Positions 45,146 through 55,452 of a DNA stretch of 64,000 nucleotides are shown here, one piece after another. The DNA lies in assembly GCF_963678635.1 (NCBI RefSeq), contig NC_087064.1, positions 74,763,713-74,827,712 on the forward strand, read 5' to 3'. A program made the position numbers and the translations under genes. The DNA comes from Symsagittifera roscoffensis (lineage: Eukaryota; Xenacoelomorpha; Acoela; Convolutidae). Below the pieces are notes generated by a model. It searched no databases. It saw nothing but the letters and a program-made list of their open reading frames with translations, and was not told the DNA's origin. Each line of letters begins with the position of its first letter. Position 1 is the stretch's first letter.

Positions 45146-45634
45146 CGTTTCGTTTCCGTTTGACCGTCATCGGCATGCGGCTCCTGGGGGGTGCAGCATT
45201 GTGCTCTGAGCGCCGTGCTCCACCTCCCGTCTTCTCCGAGCGAGGTGCAATTCCAGTGGGTCCACTTCTTGCATCCATTGCATTTGACTGACCACTCTTT
45301 CTTCTTGAAACCCTCGTTGCATATTGTGCACCTCAACTTCGACTTCGCCGGTACTGGGTTGACCTCCACATCGTGACACATTTTCATTCTTGCCATTACT
45401 TCCACATGGCGCTTCCTATTTGCTGGGATGTTGATTGCCTCTAATTTCCCCCCATGGTCGGCTACTCCGTGGGTGAGTTGTTGACGGGTGAAGTATCGCC
45501 CGACAGTGTGGCCTAGGCTAAACACACTGTCGGGCTCCTCTCTCCCCCCCCCCCCAGGTTTGAGTTTTGTGATCTGCGAAAACCCACAGGTCTGCGCTTT
45601 TCCCCCCGAGCAGGGACCAAACCATCGAGAAGCT
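44926..45634 (-). pseudogene. LINE N-terminal region: degenerate 2A-like motif and PHD-type finger
   Basis: Reading minus, LGHTVGRYFTRQQLTHG leads to MKMCHDVEVNPVP (about 45349-45384), which matches the ribosome-skipping 2A pattern D-(V/I)-E-x-N-P-G-P except Val replaces Gly. Then CTICNEGFKKKEWSVKCNGC and KKWTHWNC form a PHD-like finger as in CR1/L2-type ORFs. The frame ends at 44926, overlapping the endonuclease frame. The acidic run upstream of 45634 belongs to the host TCC repeat. Confidence 0.7.
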
Positions 45635-46574
45635 GAAAACACTTCATATTCTTCCTCCTCCTCCTCCTCCTCATCCTCAGCTGTAAATGATAAACATCTT
45701 AAAAGACGATACACGTAAAAACTATCAGTCCGATCCGAAAAAGAATTTGCTGAAAGTGGTGATGAAAACGAGGCGGATGATGAATACTCGAATCATAAAA
45801 AGTGTAGAGTTGCCTGGAACAGGAAACAAAAACGACTGAATAATTTGATTTAACCAGCAGAATGGTTGAAGCAATTTATGAGCAGTCGCCTGAATTTTTC
45901 CCCGACGCCTCACAATCATGATCCCGACGCCTCACAACTCCCTCTAAACACAAATTTTGCATTTGCAACCCATTTAGTTCACAACGAGTATTGCGCGCAA
46001 TTGCTCGACAATGCCCCTCCCCACATCCATGTTCTCATCGAAGTAACAAAAGGTTGTGTCGACGTAGTGAACAAGATGACTTCAACCACTTTCGTTGTAC
46101 CTTGTCTACTCTCATCTTTCAAACATATAATATGGGGTTGCAGTAAATTTCACCTATCGGGAACCCTGATGGAAAAATTAAAATTTGCTTTCAACTACAA
46201 CAATTGTATTAACAACTCAACTGACATTGGTGGTGTTACTCTACGAAGAAGATTGCCACAATTTTGCTTTGCTTCACGAACTCGATCCATTCAAACTCAA
46301 ACTGATTTAATCACTAATGTAACAATTGAACGCTTCATTAATATTTTGAATGGTGATAATGCCGCCAAGTTTTCTAAATTTATTGATATTATTTTGAGTG
46401 GCTATGGTCGTTTAGAGATTGATTCAAATACTTTGTTTGTTAAGTTTATAATGGAAAAGAAATTTAAATTCTGAAAACGATTTTTAGAGCCTGCGATAAC
46501 GCCAGAGGAAAGTGTTCTAGCAAAAAAAAACAAGAAAAAAATTTGGAAAAAATTCAATAATAAATCATTATAGA

Positions 46575-46733
46575 AAATCATCAGTGTCACAAGTTTAGAA
46601 CATCATACGTTTAGCGAAACGCATCATGTCATGATTGTTTACTTTGAAACCCATAGGAAATTTAGATGAAAGTATAACATGAGCAACATAAATACAATAA
46701 ATTCCACACAAGACCAAGTTAGCTGATTGGATT
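46575..46733 (-). pseudogene. Protease 3' fragment, unit 2
   Basis: Same C-terminal protease segment as in unit 1 (minus), cut at the unit junction 46733/46734. Confidence 0.65.
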
Positions 46734-48360
46734 GGAGCTTAGGTTTACCACAGAGATTTGTTTATCTTCTATCCAATTCATTATTCATTTCACTCTCTCA
46801 TAAAACAGTTGAATCAACAAATCACAACCGTTACCACCACCACTATGTACCTGTCGCTAGAAAATGGTACAGACTTTTACGATGAATTTCAAGAAATATC
46901 TTCGGGAGAAAAACGCATTATACGAGTTGGAACGAAAACTTTTGACGAAACGGGTACATATATCACAGTAAATTTGTATAAAAAGAATGAATGAAGATGG
47001 TGTGTTTAGGTGTTATCAAGCAGTGACCTTGACGACAAGAGAGTTTGATTGTTTGGCAGATAATTATTCAAAGATTAAAAAATGGTTAAAAAAACAAACT
47101 GATGAAAAGACATCAGATTCTTCCTCCTCCTCCTCCTCCTCCTCCTCCTCCTCCTCATCAGCTGTAAATGATAAACATCATAAAAGACGATACACGTCAA
47201 AACGATCAATCCGTCCCAAAAAAGAATTTGCTGAAAGTGGTGATGAAAACAAGGCGGATGATGAATACTTGAAATATAAAAAGTGTAGAGTTGCCTGGAA
47301 CAGGAAAAAAAAACGACTGATTAATTTGATTTAACCAGCAGAATGGTTGAAGCAACTTATGAGCAGTCGCCTGAATTTAAAAAAAATCGAAAGAATTTTA
47401 AATTTTTTATTCTGAATAATGAACCCGACGCCTCACAACTCCCTCTAAACACAAATTTTTCATTTGCAACCCATTTAATTCACAACGAGTATTGCGCGCA
47501 ATTGCTCGACAATTCCCCTCCCCACATCCATGTTCTCATAGAAGTAACAAAAGATTGTGTCGACGTAGTGAACAAGATGACTTCAACCACGTTCATTGTA
47601 CCTTGTCTACTCTCATCTTTCAAACATCTAATATGGGGTTGCAGTAAATTTCACCTATCGGGAACCCTGATGGAAAAATTAAAATTTTCTTTCAACTACA
47701 ACAATTGTATTAACAACTCAACTGACATTGGTGGTGTTACTCTACGAAGAAGATTGCCACAATTTTGCTTTGCTTCACGAACTCGATCCATTCAAACTCA
47801 AACTGATTGAATCACTGATGTAACAATTGAACGCTTCATTAATATTTTGAATGGTGATAAGGCCGCCGAGTTTTCTAAATTTATTGATTTTATTTTGAGT
47901 GACTATGGTCGTTTAGAGATTGATTCAAATACTTTGTTTGTTAAGTTTATAATGGAAAAAAATTTAAAATCTGAAAACGATTTTTAGAGCCTGTGATAAC
48001 GCCAGAGGAAAGTGTTCTAGAAAAAAAAAACAAGAAAAAAGTTTAGAAAAAAGTCAATTATAAAGCATTATAGAAATTTAAAAAAATTTAAATTCTGAAA
48101 ACGATTTTTAGAGCCTGCGATAACGCCAGAGGAAAGTGTTCTAGCAAAAAAAAACAAGAAAAAAGTTTGGAAAAAAAGTCAATTACAAAGCATTATAGAA
48201 AATCATCAGTATCACAAGTTTAGAACATCATACATTTAGCGAAACGCATCATGTCATGATCGTTTACTTTGAAACTTATAGGAAATTTAGATAAAAGTAT
48301 AACATGAGCAACATAAATACAATAAAGTTCACACAAGACCGAGTTAGCTGATTGGATTGG
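46734..48360. repeat. Tandem unit 3 with an internal ~115-bp duplication
   Basis: Starts GGAGCTTAGGTTTACC. Within it, the block ACGATTTTTAGAGCCTG...GTGTTCTAG is doubled (about 47975 and 48100). After ATTGGATTGG at 48360 the sequence continues into the rest of the protease gene, unlike units 1 and 2, so unit 3 holds the original junction. Confidence 0.85.
46758..47973 (+). pseudogene. PC4-like/Ser-rich virus protein, unit 3 copy
   Basis: The first frame stops at about 46994 because of the AATG insertion shared with unit 2. It resumes at 46987 in the next frame (VFRCYQAVTLTTREFDCL), with a 14-Ser run from TCC repeats and a basic segment, to TAA at about 47332. A second long frame (47343-47810) covers the C-terminal domain with HIHVLIEVTKDC and WGCSKFHLSGTL before a TGA. 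Same domains as units 1 and 2, different late lesions. Confidence 0.4.
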
Positions 48361-48658
48361 CTTGTTCATGAGTGTTTGGTTTCCTTCATGAATAGAATAT
48401 CTCATGTATTGGTAAACATGGGGATAATTGTGTAGTCCATGTCCAAGAGGATCTGCAAGGAAAATTTGACCACCAGCTTGAGCGAATAGTAGCCAGTGAG
48501 TTCCTGGCTGGTCTGAGTTGGATGCGTTTACTCTCATAAAAGCATTGTAACGTTTCAGTATTGCTCTAAATGCTAAGTTAGCTGGAAAAAACCTCTAAAT
48601 CGATGTTTCAAATGCTTGCATTGGTTAATTAGCAGCTCAGTAATCTGTTGATTGTCCA
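48220..48658 (-). pseudogene. Adenain-like cysteine protease of a Maverick/Polinton-type element
   Basis: ATG at 48658 (MDNQQITELLINQC), then a frameshift in a T-run near 48590 within the FRG-PAN substrate-binding region. The frame from 48537 has GTHWLLFAQ (catalytic His), LADPLGHGLHNYP (Asp-Pro-Leu-Gly), then IQSANSVLCELYCIYVAHVI, where the Cys sits in the usual Gln-Ser...Cys context; C-E replaces the more common C-G. Such proteases process capsid precursors in adenoviruses and Mavericks. Length (~145 residues) is short but covers the core. The gene lies on the same strand as the polymerase. Copies of its 3' end are in units 1 and 2. Confidence 0.75.
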
Positions 48659-48687
48659 TTTTTTCCGGTTCAATTCATAAGAGTGTT

Positions 48688-48800
48688 TTAAGCTATTTTT
48701 CTATCGCAACGCACGTAAACTGTTGATGCACGCTCTCCCATGAAAGTTAATTCTACATTTTCCCCCAGAGGTGCATGAAACTTCAGTTCTTTTGAAATGG
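48688..48800 (-). CDS. C-terminal end of an unknown gene running into the sequence gap
   Basis: On the minus strand, an open frame emerges from the N run and reads SKELKFHAPLGENVELTF and ERASTVYVRCDRKIA to a stop at 48688-48690, 30 bases before the protease ATG. Tight spacing suggests the same transcription unit. In Maverick-type elements a capsid protein often neighbours the protease, but too little is visible for a name. Confidence 0.45.
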
Positions 48801-49000
48801 NNNNNNNNNNNNNNNNNNNNNNNNNNNNNNNNNNNNNNNNNNNNNNNNNNNNNNNNNNNNNNNNNNNNNNNNNNNNNNNNNNNNNNNNNNNNNNNNNNNN
48901 NNNNNNNNNNNNNNNNNNNNNNNNNNNNNNNNNNNNNNNNNNNNNNNNNNNNNNNNNNNNNNNNNNNNNNNNNNNNNNNNNNNNNNNNNNNNNNNNNNNN
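48801..49000. other. Assembly gap (200 N)
   Basis: Run of N of round length, so a scaffold gap of unknown true size. ORFs that cross it have no meaning. Confidence 0.99.
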
Positions 49001-52000
49001 AACCTTCTAACTGTAATCAACCGCTTAAATTCTAACAGTTCAATTTAAAAGTACTAATGCTCATTTGTCGACTTAATGTCAAGTCGTTTTAATGTTCTGT
49101 CGTCTTTTTTACCTTGTACCAAAGAAAAGGTACCAAATGCGACTTGAGAGGAAAATCGAAGGAAATGTGGGCGTTGATTGTGTGCTGGGCTACATCTGTT
49201 GCTATTGCACTCTCTGTCAAATGTATGGCAACCTGGAGAAGGAAACACACGGAGAGAACAATTACAACACCTTCTAGAAAAAAATTACATATTTGTCTTG
49301 ATGAATTTATACACCTCGTCAACAAATTAATACATATAATGAGCAAAAACTCTTTCATGTCACAAATCTATTTAAATCTGGCTATGCTTGATTCAACACT
49401 GACTTGAAATAATCACTAACTAACGATGAGACTTATACATAACTTGTTGAAACATTTTGTGAAAAAGTAAACTTTTCTGCAATTCAGGTAATGGCTAATT
49501 AATAAAGACGCTACGTGCCCAGTTGACCAAAAATGCATGTTAGACTAACTATTTTCATATATGTACAAATGCTTATCATACAGTTTTCAACAATTCTATG
49601 CTTAAAAAATTGTAAGAATACTTAACGATAATTTTTTTAATGATTTTTATTTGACAAGCATCTTTCGTGAAATCAAAACATTATAACTTTTTGTTTTTTT
49701 TGCTAAAATTTTTTGTGTCAAAACAAAGAAGAATTTTCTCACAAAAAAATCGCACAGATATTCGGCATTTGAGTAATAACTGTATGAGATAATATTTCAT
49801 AGTCAACTCAGAACTATGAATAAAAACCTTAAGCTTTTGTATTTGGCTAAAAACATTTTTTAGTCAAATTTTTACTAGACAAAAATCGTGACCTAATTTT
49901 TTGAAGAAAACCTCACAATACAAAAGCATTGAAAACCATAGTCAACGTTTTTTTTGTATGAAAAAATCAACTTGTATTACGTTATAGACAAACTATTTTT
50001 TGCACCAACAAAAATGTTTTTGCACAGTTTTCATAAATTCAAATTGTATGATAAACATTATTTCCATACACATCCCGTGTATGAAATGTATGACAGCATT
50101 TTTTTGTATGCAATTGTATGAAAGTCAACTTTCGTTTAAGGAGTTCAACTCGGGTGTAAACACTTGATGTTTGTATCCGTACCAGTCAAATTCCTTATTT
50201 CTGGCGAAAACTACTTGACTTCTTATCAGAATATATGAAGTGAAATTCGTTTGAAAACATTCAAATAAAGCACAGATGTTTTTGAAATTCCTTATTTCTG
50301 ATCTTATTTTTGATCGGAAATTAGCTAAATCAATTCTATTTCTAGCTAGAAAAATATCTGCTGATGGTGATCAAACCTCAATTTTCTCGTTGATTAGACG
50401 TTTGCGTTAACCATCAGGCCGCATGTCCTGCTAAGTAAGAAAAGTTATGCTATTCTAATGAAAAATAACCTTTGTTATAACGAGTGCTAATTTGCATCAT
50501 ATTTGTAGGAGTTCTGTGTATTCTCAAAACAAGTAGAAGAAAATTGAAATTTAAAGAGTTTTGTTACAAAATTTGATAGGTTTTCATGAGTCGATACGTG
50601 CAAACAATGTAAATTTTGGCAAATTCGACAAATTTTTGCCTCTACAAAAGGAAAAAAATACTTCAAATGGACCTTATCCGTGATAGGACAAAAGCCAAAT
50701 CACTGTATACGTAAGCTTCCACTTTAAATTGTAACAAACTTATGAAATCTAAGATAAGTTTTTTGAATTTTTGCCTAAAACTATAGAACAAATCTCTAAT
50801 ATTGGGATTGCAACCATTTTCTTTAGCGCTAATCTAGATTGAGATGCAAGTTTTTTTTTGAATTGCAAAACTGAAGTATGGCAATACAAAAAAACTTATT
50901 CAACTTCTCAAAAATTGTCTACAGATACAAATATTGATATTGTAAGTTGGGATAAAAACACTCAATCGTTATTGCAGTTTTTGAATTACGATGCAATTTT
51001 AGTTTCAACATAATAGTTTTAATCAAATTTCAAAATCCAAGTTTTTCAAGAAAAGCATTGGGCAAACAGTAAAAATGGTTACTAAACCCAATGGGTGAAA
51101 AATTATACAAAAAAAATTTAGATGTTTTTATTATTTGCGAATACTGTGCTAACTTTTTCGAGAATTATTGATGATGAAAATCAGAAGATTCAGTAGAAAA
51201 ATTTGATTCTTTGTTATTTCACCTGGCTACAATATTTGCTTTTTATTTATGTTTTAACTGGCTATAGGGCTAAACGCAAAAAAATGGCTGATTGAAAAAT
51301 TTCTTTTGATCAGCAGAGAAAACTATCAAATCTTGTTTTCCAGTTTCAACCCAGTTTTTGGATATTTATCGTTAAAAACGAAAATATTGGCAACCATATG
51401 TAACTCGCCTCGTATGTGATCTAGGAATTTATAGAAATCGCCTGAACGGTTTCGTATTTTGATATCTGATTGAATTAGAGCATCAATAGTTCCGCGGTAG
51501 AGTTTAATTGCTTTTTAGAGCAATCGCAACCCTCTGAAAATCACCCACATAAAAATATTCCACTATTACGTCTTTGACTTCTTTACATTGCTGCTATCTG
51601 ACGTAGTTTTAAGATCCATGATTGCAAGACAGAATCTCCAAAAAATTACCCTCATCATACGCCAATTCTTGTTATTGATCGCTAAAAGTTAATGATAATG
51701 TTTATCCTTTTCATGTTGTTTTTTTGCCAATACCATTTTTTCACGTTTTGGAGAATGTTGTTATGGAAAACTGCTTTTCAAAAGTAACTTTAGTAGATCT
51801 AGTTGTTGTTTTTGGACCAACCAAAATGCAATTAGACTCGTTCGGTTACATGATTTATCCGAACCGACCTCCTCGAAATGAACTATGCTAAAAGCAAAAC
51901 AAAGGCTAGCCGCTTGCTGTGTGTTCACAAAGCCAGTCATCAGTTATCTAATTTTCAGAATCTCGAGCTAATTTTACCAAATTACTTTATGACTAGGATT

Positions 52001-52504
52001 TTATTAGAAAAATTGTTTTTTTAGTGCAAATTGCCGTCTCTGGTGCTACATGCAAATGCCGCCAGTCAGCTTTGTCAGGGTCACCCAGTTACAGTCAGTC
52101 AACGTCTCTTTCTCTATCTAAATCTATAGATTTAGTTATCTTTTGTTCTTTATTGCCTTATCTGATAAACATTACGTCTTCGAGCTGAAGGCCTTACTGT
52201 TGGGCCTTGTTCTAAAATCTTTATTGGTGCTGAGCATAGTCATTTACAATAGTTGAATTTTTTCAATGATAGTTATGGATTTAAAAATCCCAAGTATTTC
52301 TTTTTGATTTGAGAAAACTGGCTCTTACTGAAGCTAATTGTTTTTATTTTTCGAGTCCACTCGTGTCATGTTAATGATGAGCCCAAAGGATTCAAAGTAT
52401 GGCTGTAACGTTTCGGCTGCTTTGTTGAGTGCATTGCCGTTTTATTTTCGTTTAACTCCAAACATAATACAACTAGATTCAGATGATGAGCAAACCTTGA
52501 CTGT
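49001..52504. other. AT-rich stretch without a confirmed gene
   Basis: An ORF at 49114-49407 (plus) contains a 15-residue hydrophobic segment (LIVCWATSVAIALSV) followed by RRKH, but overlaps other ORFs and cannot be defended. An ORF at 52338-52640 (RLTPNIIQLDSDDEQTLTVV) is protein-like but its 3' half overlaps the putative copia LTR. The rest is featureless. Confidence 0.5.
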
Positions 52505-52672
52505 TGTTGAAGTTTCTCTAGAGGTAAAACAACTGGTTACGAATTGGTTACTTTGTGACAATGGTCCCACACAATTTTATCCAATTTCTGATAACTATGT
52601 GACGTCACAGACGTCCGTTGACATTGATCGTGCGCACTGAAGATCATTCTATCAGTCACAATACATATCTTA
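52505..52672 (-). repeat. Copia 3' LTR (putative)
   Basis: About 84 percent identical by eye to 58269-58440, sharing TGTTGAAGTTTCTCT, ACATCACAGACGTC-like and CACTGAAGATCATT. On the minus strand it ends in TTCAACA and is immediately preceded by the purine tract GGGGAAAG, as expected for plus-strand priming. A canonical TG start and 5-bp target duplication are not clear. Confidence 0.6.
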
Positions 52673-52925
52673 CTTTCCCCATGTGTACAAACTTCTGTGA
52701 CCAATGTAATTCACTCTTTTAGCAAAATAACGTAAGCTAACATCGTTTATCAATAAGATCTCACTGTTAACTTAGGGTATCTTATAAAGACATTTTTTTA
52801 AGCTCCAGTCAGTGTTCAATCAAAGTTTTCAATGTCTACTGTTTTAGTGTTTTACCCAGTTTCAGATTGCCAATTTTTCTTTCTTTCATCTCCTTGCAAT
52901 AGCTAATCTCTTCCACTCCCCTGTC

Positions 52926-53483
52926 TCATGTCTTCCGTACCTGATTCTTCCGAGGGCCCCTGCTCTTGCTCGCCAGGTGATAAGTCACCATATCCATACT
53001 TTCATCCGACTCCTTATCCACATACGCCACTGGTGCATATAAGCTCACCACCTTGATTGAGTAGTCCGATGTTAGATCTATCTTCCTCAGCATCCCCTCC
53101 TCCAGTACTCCTAGCAAGTCAGTTGCACTCATTGCCTTCGTTAGGCAGTCTGCTATCATCATCTAGGTGGACACGAAACAAAACTTTATTCCTTCAAACG
53201 GTATCAATAAACTTACCATCGCAATATCTCTTCTCGGCAGTTTTTGGTCTTTGTTGAATTTTGGTGCATCTACCGTGAATTTCATCGACTTGCTGTCCGT
53301 GAGCATGGTAAATTTGTCATTTGATTTTTCTTTTCTAGTAAAACCATTCCTCGCTTGTGACTCTTGCCGCTTATGCCTCTGCTTCAAAATATTGTTGTGA
53401 AGTCTTCCGATCGTCTTTGATCGCCAGTGAACGGTTGCCAACTTTTCCGTGTTTTTTGCTCGTATAATCCCCTCTTGGCCCAA
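52926..53483 (-). pseudogene. Copia RNase H and polyprotein C-terminus
   Basis: The end of the polyprotein reads MIADCLTKAMSATDLLGVLE, the conserved copia RNase H tail (I-A-D-x-L-T-K-x-M). Upstream, 53163-53483 encodes polar sequence (IRAKNTEKLATVHWRSK, LTDSKSMKFTVDAPKFN) that includes RNase H-like order but with a stop between. No intact catalytic set is visible. Confidence 0.65.
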
Positions 53484-53668
53484 AGTTTATCGCTGTTTCT
53501 GACTTGCGTCTCCGTAGAATTCCTTTTGTAGGATTTCCGATAATTTTCTAATTTTCAATGATTGGGTCGACCGCCTTCTGTTTAGTCAAATTACGTTGCT
53601 AAGTGCTCTGATCACCCCAATGTCGGTCTCGTATTCAGCAGACTAAGTGCGTCATTCAGTCTTGTTGA

Positions 53669-54048
53669 CAAATCTGGTCTGATTAAAGTCGTCATCAACT
53701 ACAGTGTGTCGATTAATGACCTCACCATCGCGACCATTCCATCTCCGATGGCATATTGCCAAATTCCTGGATTGGAATCACATAGCGCAACGCTGGTTTA
53801 TCTTCTATGTGGTCGCTATAGGTCTCCACAGTAAATCCTAGGAAATCAAAGTTCTCTCTTGAGAACTTTGATTTCCTAGGATTTACTGTGGAGACCTATA
53901 GCGACCACATAGAAGATAAACCAGCGTTGCGCTATGTGATTCCAATCCAGGAATTTGGCAATATGCCATCGGAGATGGAATGGTCGCGATGGTGAGGTCA
54001 TTAATCGACACACTGTAGTTGATGACGACTTTAATCAGACCAGATTTG
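53669..54048. repeat. Near-perfect palindrome, two 188-bp arms, 4-base loop
   Basis: Arms 53669-53856 and 53861-54048 are reverse complements with no indel that I can find; loop TCTT. Read minus, the left arm encodes ENFDFLGFTVETYSD, which continues copia reverse transcriptase in the right order, so the right arm is the inverted extra copy inserted between RT and this segment. Confidence 0.92.
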
Positions 54049-54702
54049 ACCAAGCTTGAATCCTTCTAAGGCTCGTTGTATCCTATTCTCAAATTCTGTC
54101 ATTCCTCCAAAGAATATGTCATCTATATGAACAATTAGTAACCCCATACACTGTCCGTTGTCTGTTTTCGAGTAGAATAAGCAATGCTGTGTCATGCATT
54201 TGTAGATTTGTTGTGTGTAGAGTCGATTCTTTAGCTTTTGATACCACTCATCTACAGCAACACTCAACCAATAAGCCGCGACTAACAATTTCTAACAATG
54301 ATGTACTTGCGCCTCGACTGGTGGTTGCACATACAGCTCCCGGTTCATTCTTCGCGATAGTAGGAAGGCCTTTCTTATGTCAATAGTCACTGGTTTCCAG
54401 TAATGTGATTTTATGATGCATAATACGAAATTACATGCCGCTTTTGAAGCAGTGGGTGCATACTTCTTTAATAACAAGATTTTATCCTCTTGATCTCCCC
54501 GCACGGCTAATCTCGATTTTGGTTCCTTCGTACTGTCAGTCGCCACTTTCCACATGCCCACCCATCTTGTTCTCAGTGTTCGTTTGCCTGGGTCTCCAGC
54601 CACATGGTTGCTCACCAACTCGACAACTTTGAACATGTTCCACTCCCCCGTCCCAGCTCCTCTCTTCGAGACATTCAGGAGATGTCCTGATTTTCCTTCC
54701 AT
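54031..54702 (-). pseudogene. Copia reverse transcriptase
   Basis: The frame 54702-54292 has TRWVGMWKV, KSRLAVRGDQED, YAPTASKAACNFVL and TIDIRKAFLL...RELYVQPP (motif A Asp). After a stop, 54288-54031 has WYQKLKNRLYTQ, HCLFY and the catalytic LIVHIDDIFFGG (motif C, Asp-Asp), then EGFKLGQ. This is a typical copia arrangement of palm motifs. The palindrome interrupts it directly after FKLGQ. Confidence 0.85.
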
Positions 54703-55452
54703 TCCGTTACTGCGACAGTTTTCGTATGCTGTATCAAACTTGGCAGCGATGAATGTATTGGGTTTTCCAATCTAGTCGTTAACGTGTTCCGTCTTTTTGG
54801 TCTTTCATTGTTTGTCATTGTTACTGGCGTATCATTGACAAATTCCGGATCATGAATCAATGATTCGTTAGAGCTCCATCCACCGTATGTGTTCCATTCG
54901 AGTTGTTTTGCTGCTTTTGACTGAGGCTCAAAATCAGTCATTCCTACTTGTGTTGATGATAGCTCGCTTGCGTGCCAGTCCTCTTCTATGTTCATTTTTT
55001 GGTTGCCATTTTGTTCACCTTCTTTTTCTTTGTCCTCTTCCTTCGTGACTTCTGTGATTATCGTATTTTCTTCTAGTGCACCTTTTCCGCTTCCTTCTCT
55101 TTCCGCAGCCTCTGTCCCTTCGTTCTCCACCTCTCAGCTATTCATCTCTCGTTTTTCCGTGTCATACTCTTTTGATTCACATCTCATGATTTTTCTCGAA
55201 ATCGCACAACTCCTGGTCGCTTGCGATCCTTTCTGGTCCTGTTGGGGCATACTGTCGCCTTTCTTGAGACCTTCTTCCTGGTGCTTTTCTTTCTCTTTTT
55301 CGTTCCTCGTCTGAGCTTTCTTGCTTTCCCGTTTTTGCTCCTCGATGAATGGTTCCCTTCAAATTGTCTTTGATTAGTGTTCCTTCTTTATCTAGCTCAT
55401 TCCTCCTCTGGATTTCCCGAGTTGCCTCCATGGTGCCACTTGTTCTTATCAC
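54675..55452 (-). pseudogene. Copia linker between integrase and reverse transcriptase
   Basis: Charged, low-complexity frames (EEDKEKEGEQNGNQKMNIEE, ERPKRRNTLTTRLE; then RKRERKAPGRRSQERRQY) as usually found between integrase and RT in copia elements. It probably includes the variable integrase C-terminus. Broken by stops near 55130. Confidence 0.5.

Larger units (their letters stand above)
41585..45634 (-). mobile_element. GC-rich non-LTR retrotransposon (LINE), near full length
   Basis: Reads right to left: PHD-like finger, apurinic-type endonuclease, reverse transcriptase, C-terminal C2H2 fingers, A/G-rich 3' tail. It is flanked by imperfect ~20-bp repeats, GAAAAGACTTCTTCTTTCTTC at 41564-41584 and GAAAACACTTCATATTCTTC at 45635-45654, interpreted as the target duplication. 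Its base composition is clearly richer in G+C than the surrounding DNA. Domain order suggests the CR1/L2-like group, but I cannot fix the clade. Frameshifts and a stop inactivate it. Confidence 0.88.
41245..46474 (+). pseudogene. PC4-like/Ser-rich virus protein, unit 2 copy, split by LINE
   Basis: The N-terminal part (to about 41481) matches unit 1, but an extra AATG (GAATGAATGAAG) shifts the frame to a stop; unit 3 shares this insertion. The LINE sits in the TCC-rich Ser tract. On the far side (45655-46474) the Ser run, basic segment and second half resume, with a long open frame from about 45866 to TGA 46472-46474 (EYCAQLLDNAPPHIHVLIEV, HIIWGCSKFHLSGTL, IERFINILNGDNAAKFSKF). This copy best shows the C-terminal half as a coherent ~200-residue domain. 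Non-functional as a whole. Confidence 0.4.
41221..46733. repeat. Tandem unit 2, interrupted by a LINE
   Basis: Same start phrase as unit 1. Without the 4.05-kb LINE (41585-45634) its length would be about 1.46 kb. It lacks a ~28-bp stretch before the Ser run that units 1 and 3 keep. Confidence 0.88.

Noticed and set aside
41650-45300. Many plus-strand ORFs over the LINE
   Set aside because: Shadows of the GC-rich minus-strand coding region, where stops are rare on the other strand.
48688-49048. ORFs crossing the N run
   Set aside because: Unknown bases; only the 48688-48800 C-terminal part is real sequence.
52338-52640. ORF RLTPNIIQLDSDDEQTLTVV as an upstream Artemis exon
   Set aside because: Does not match the expected preceding residues, and its 3' half overlaps the putative LTR.
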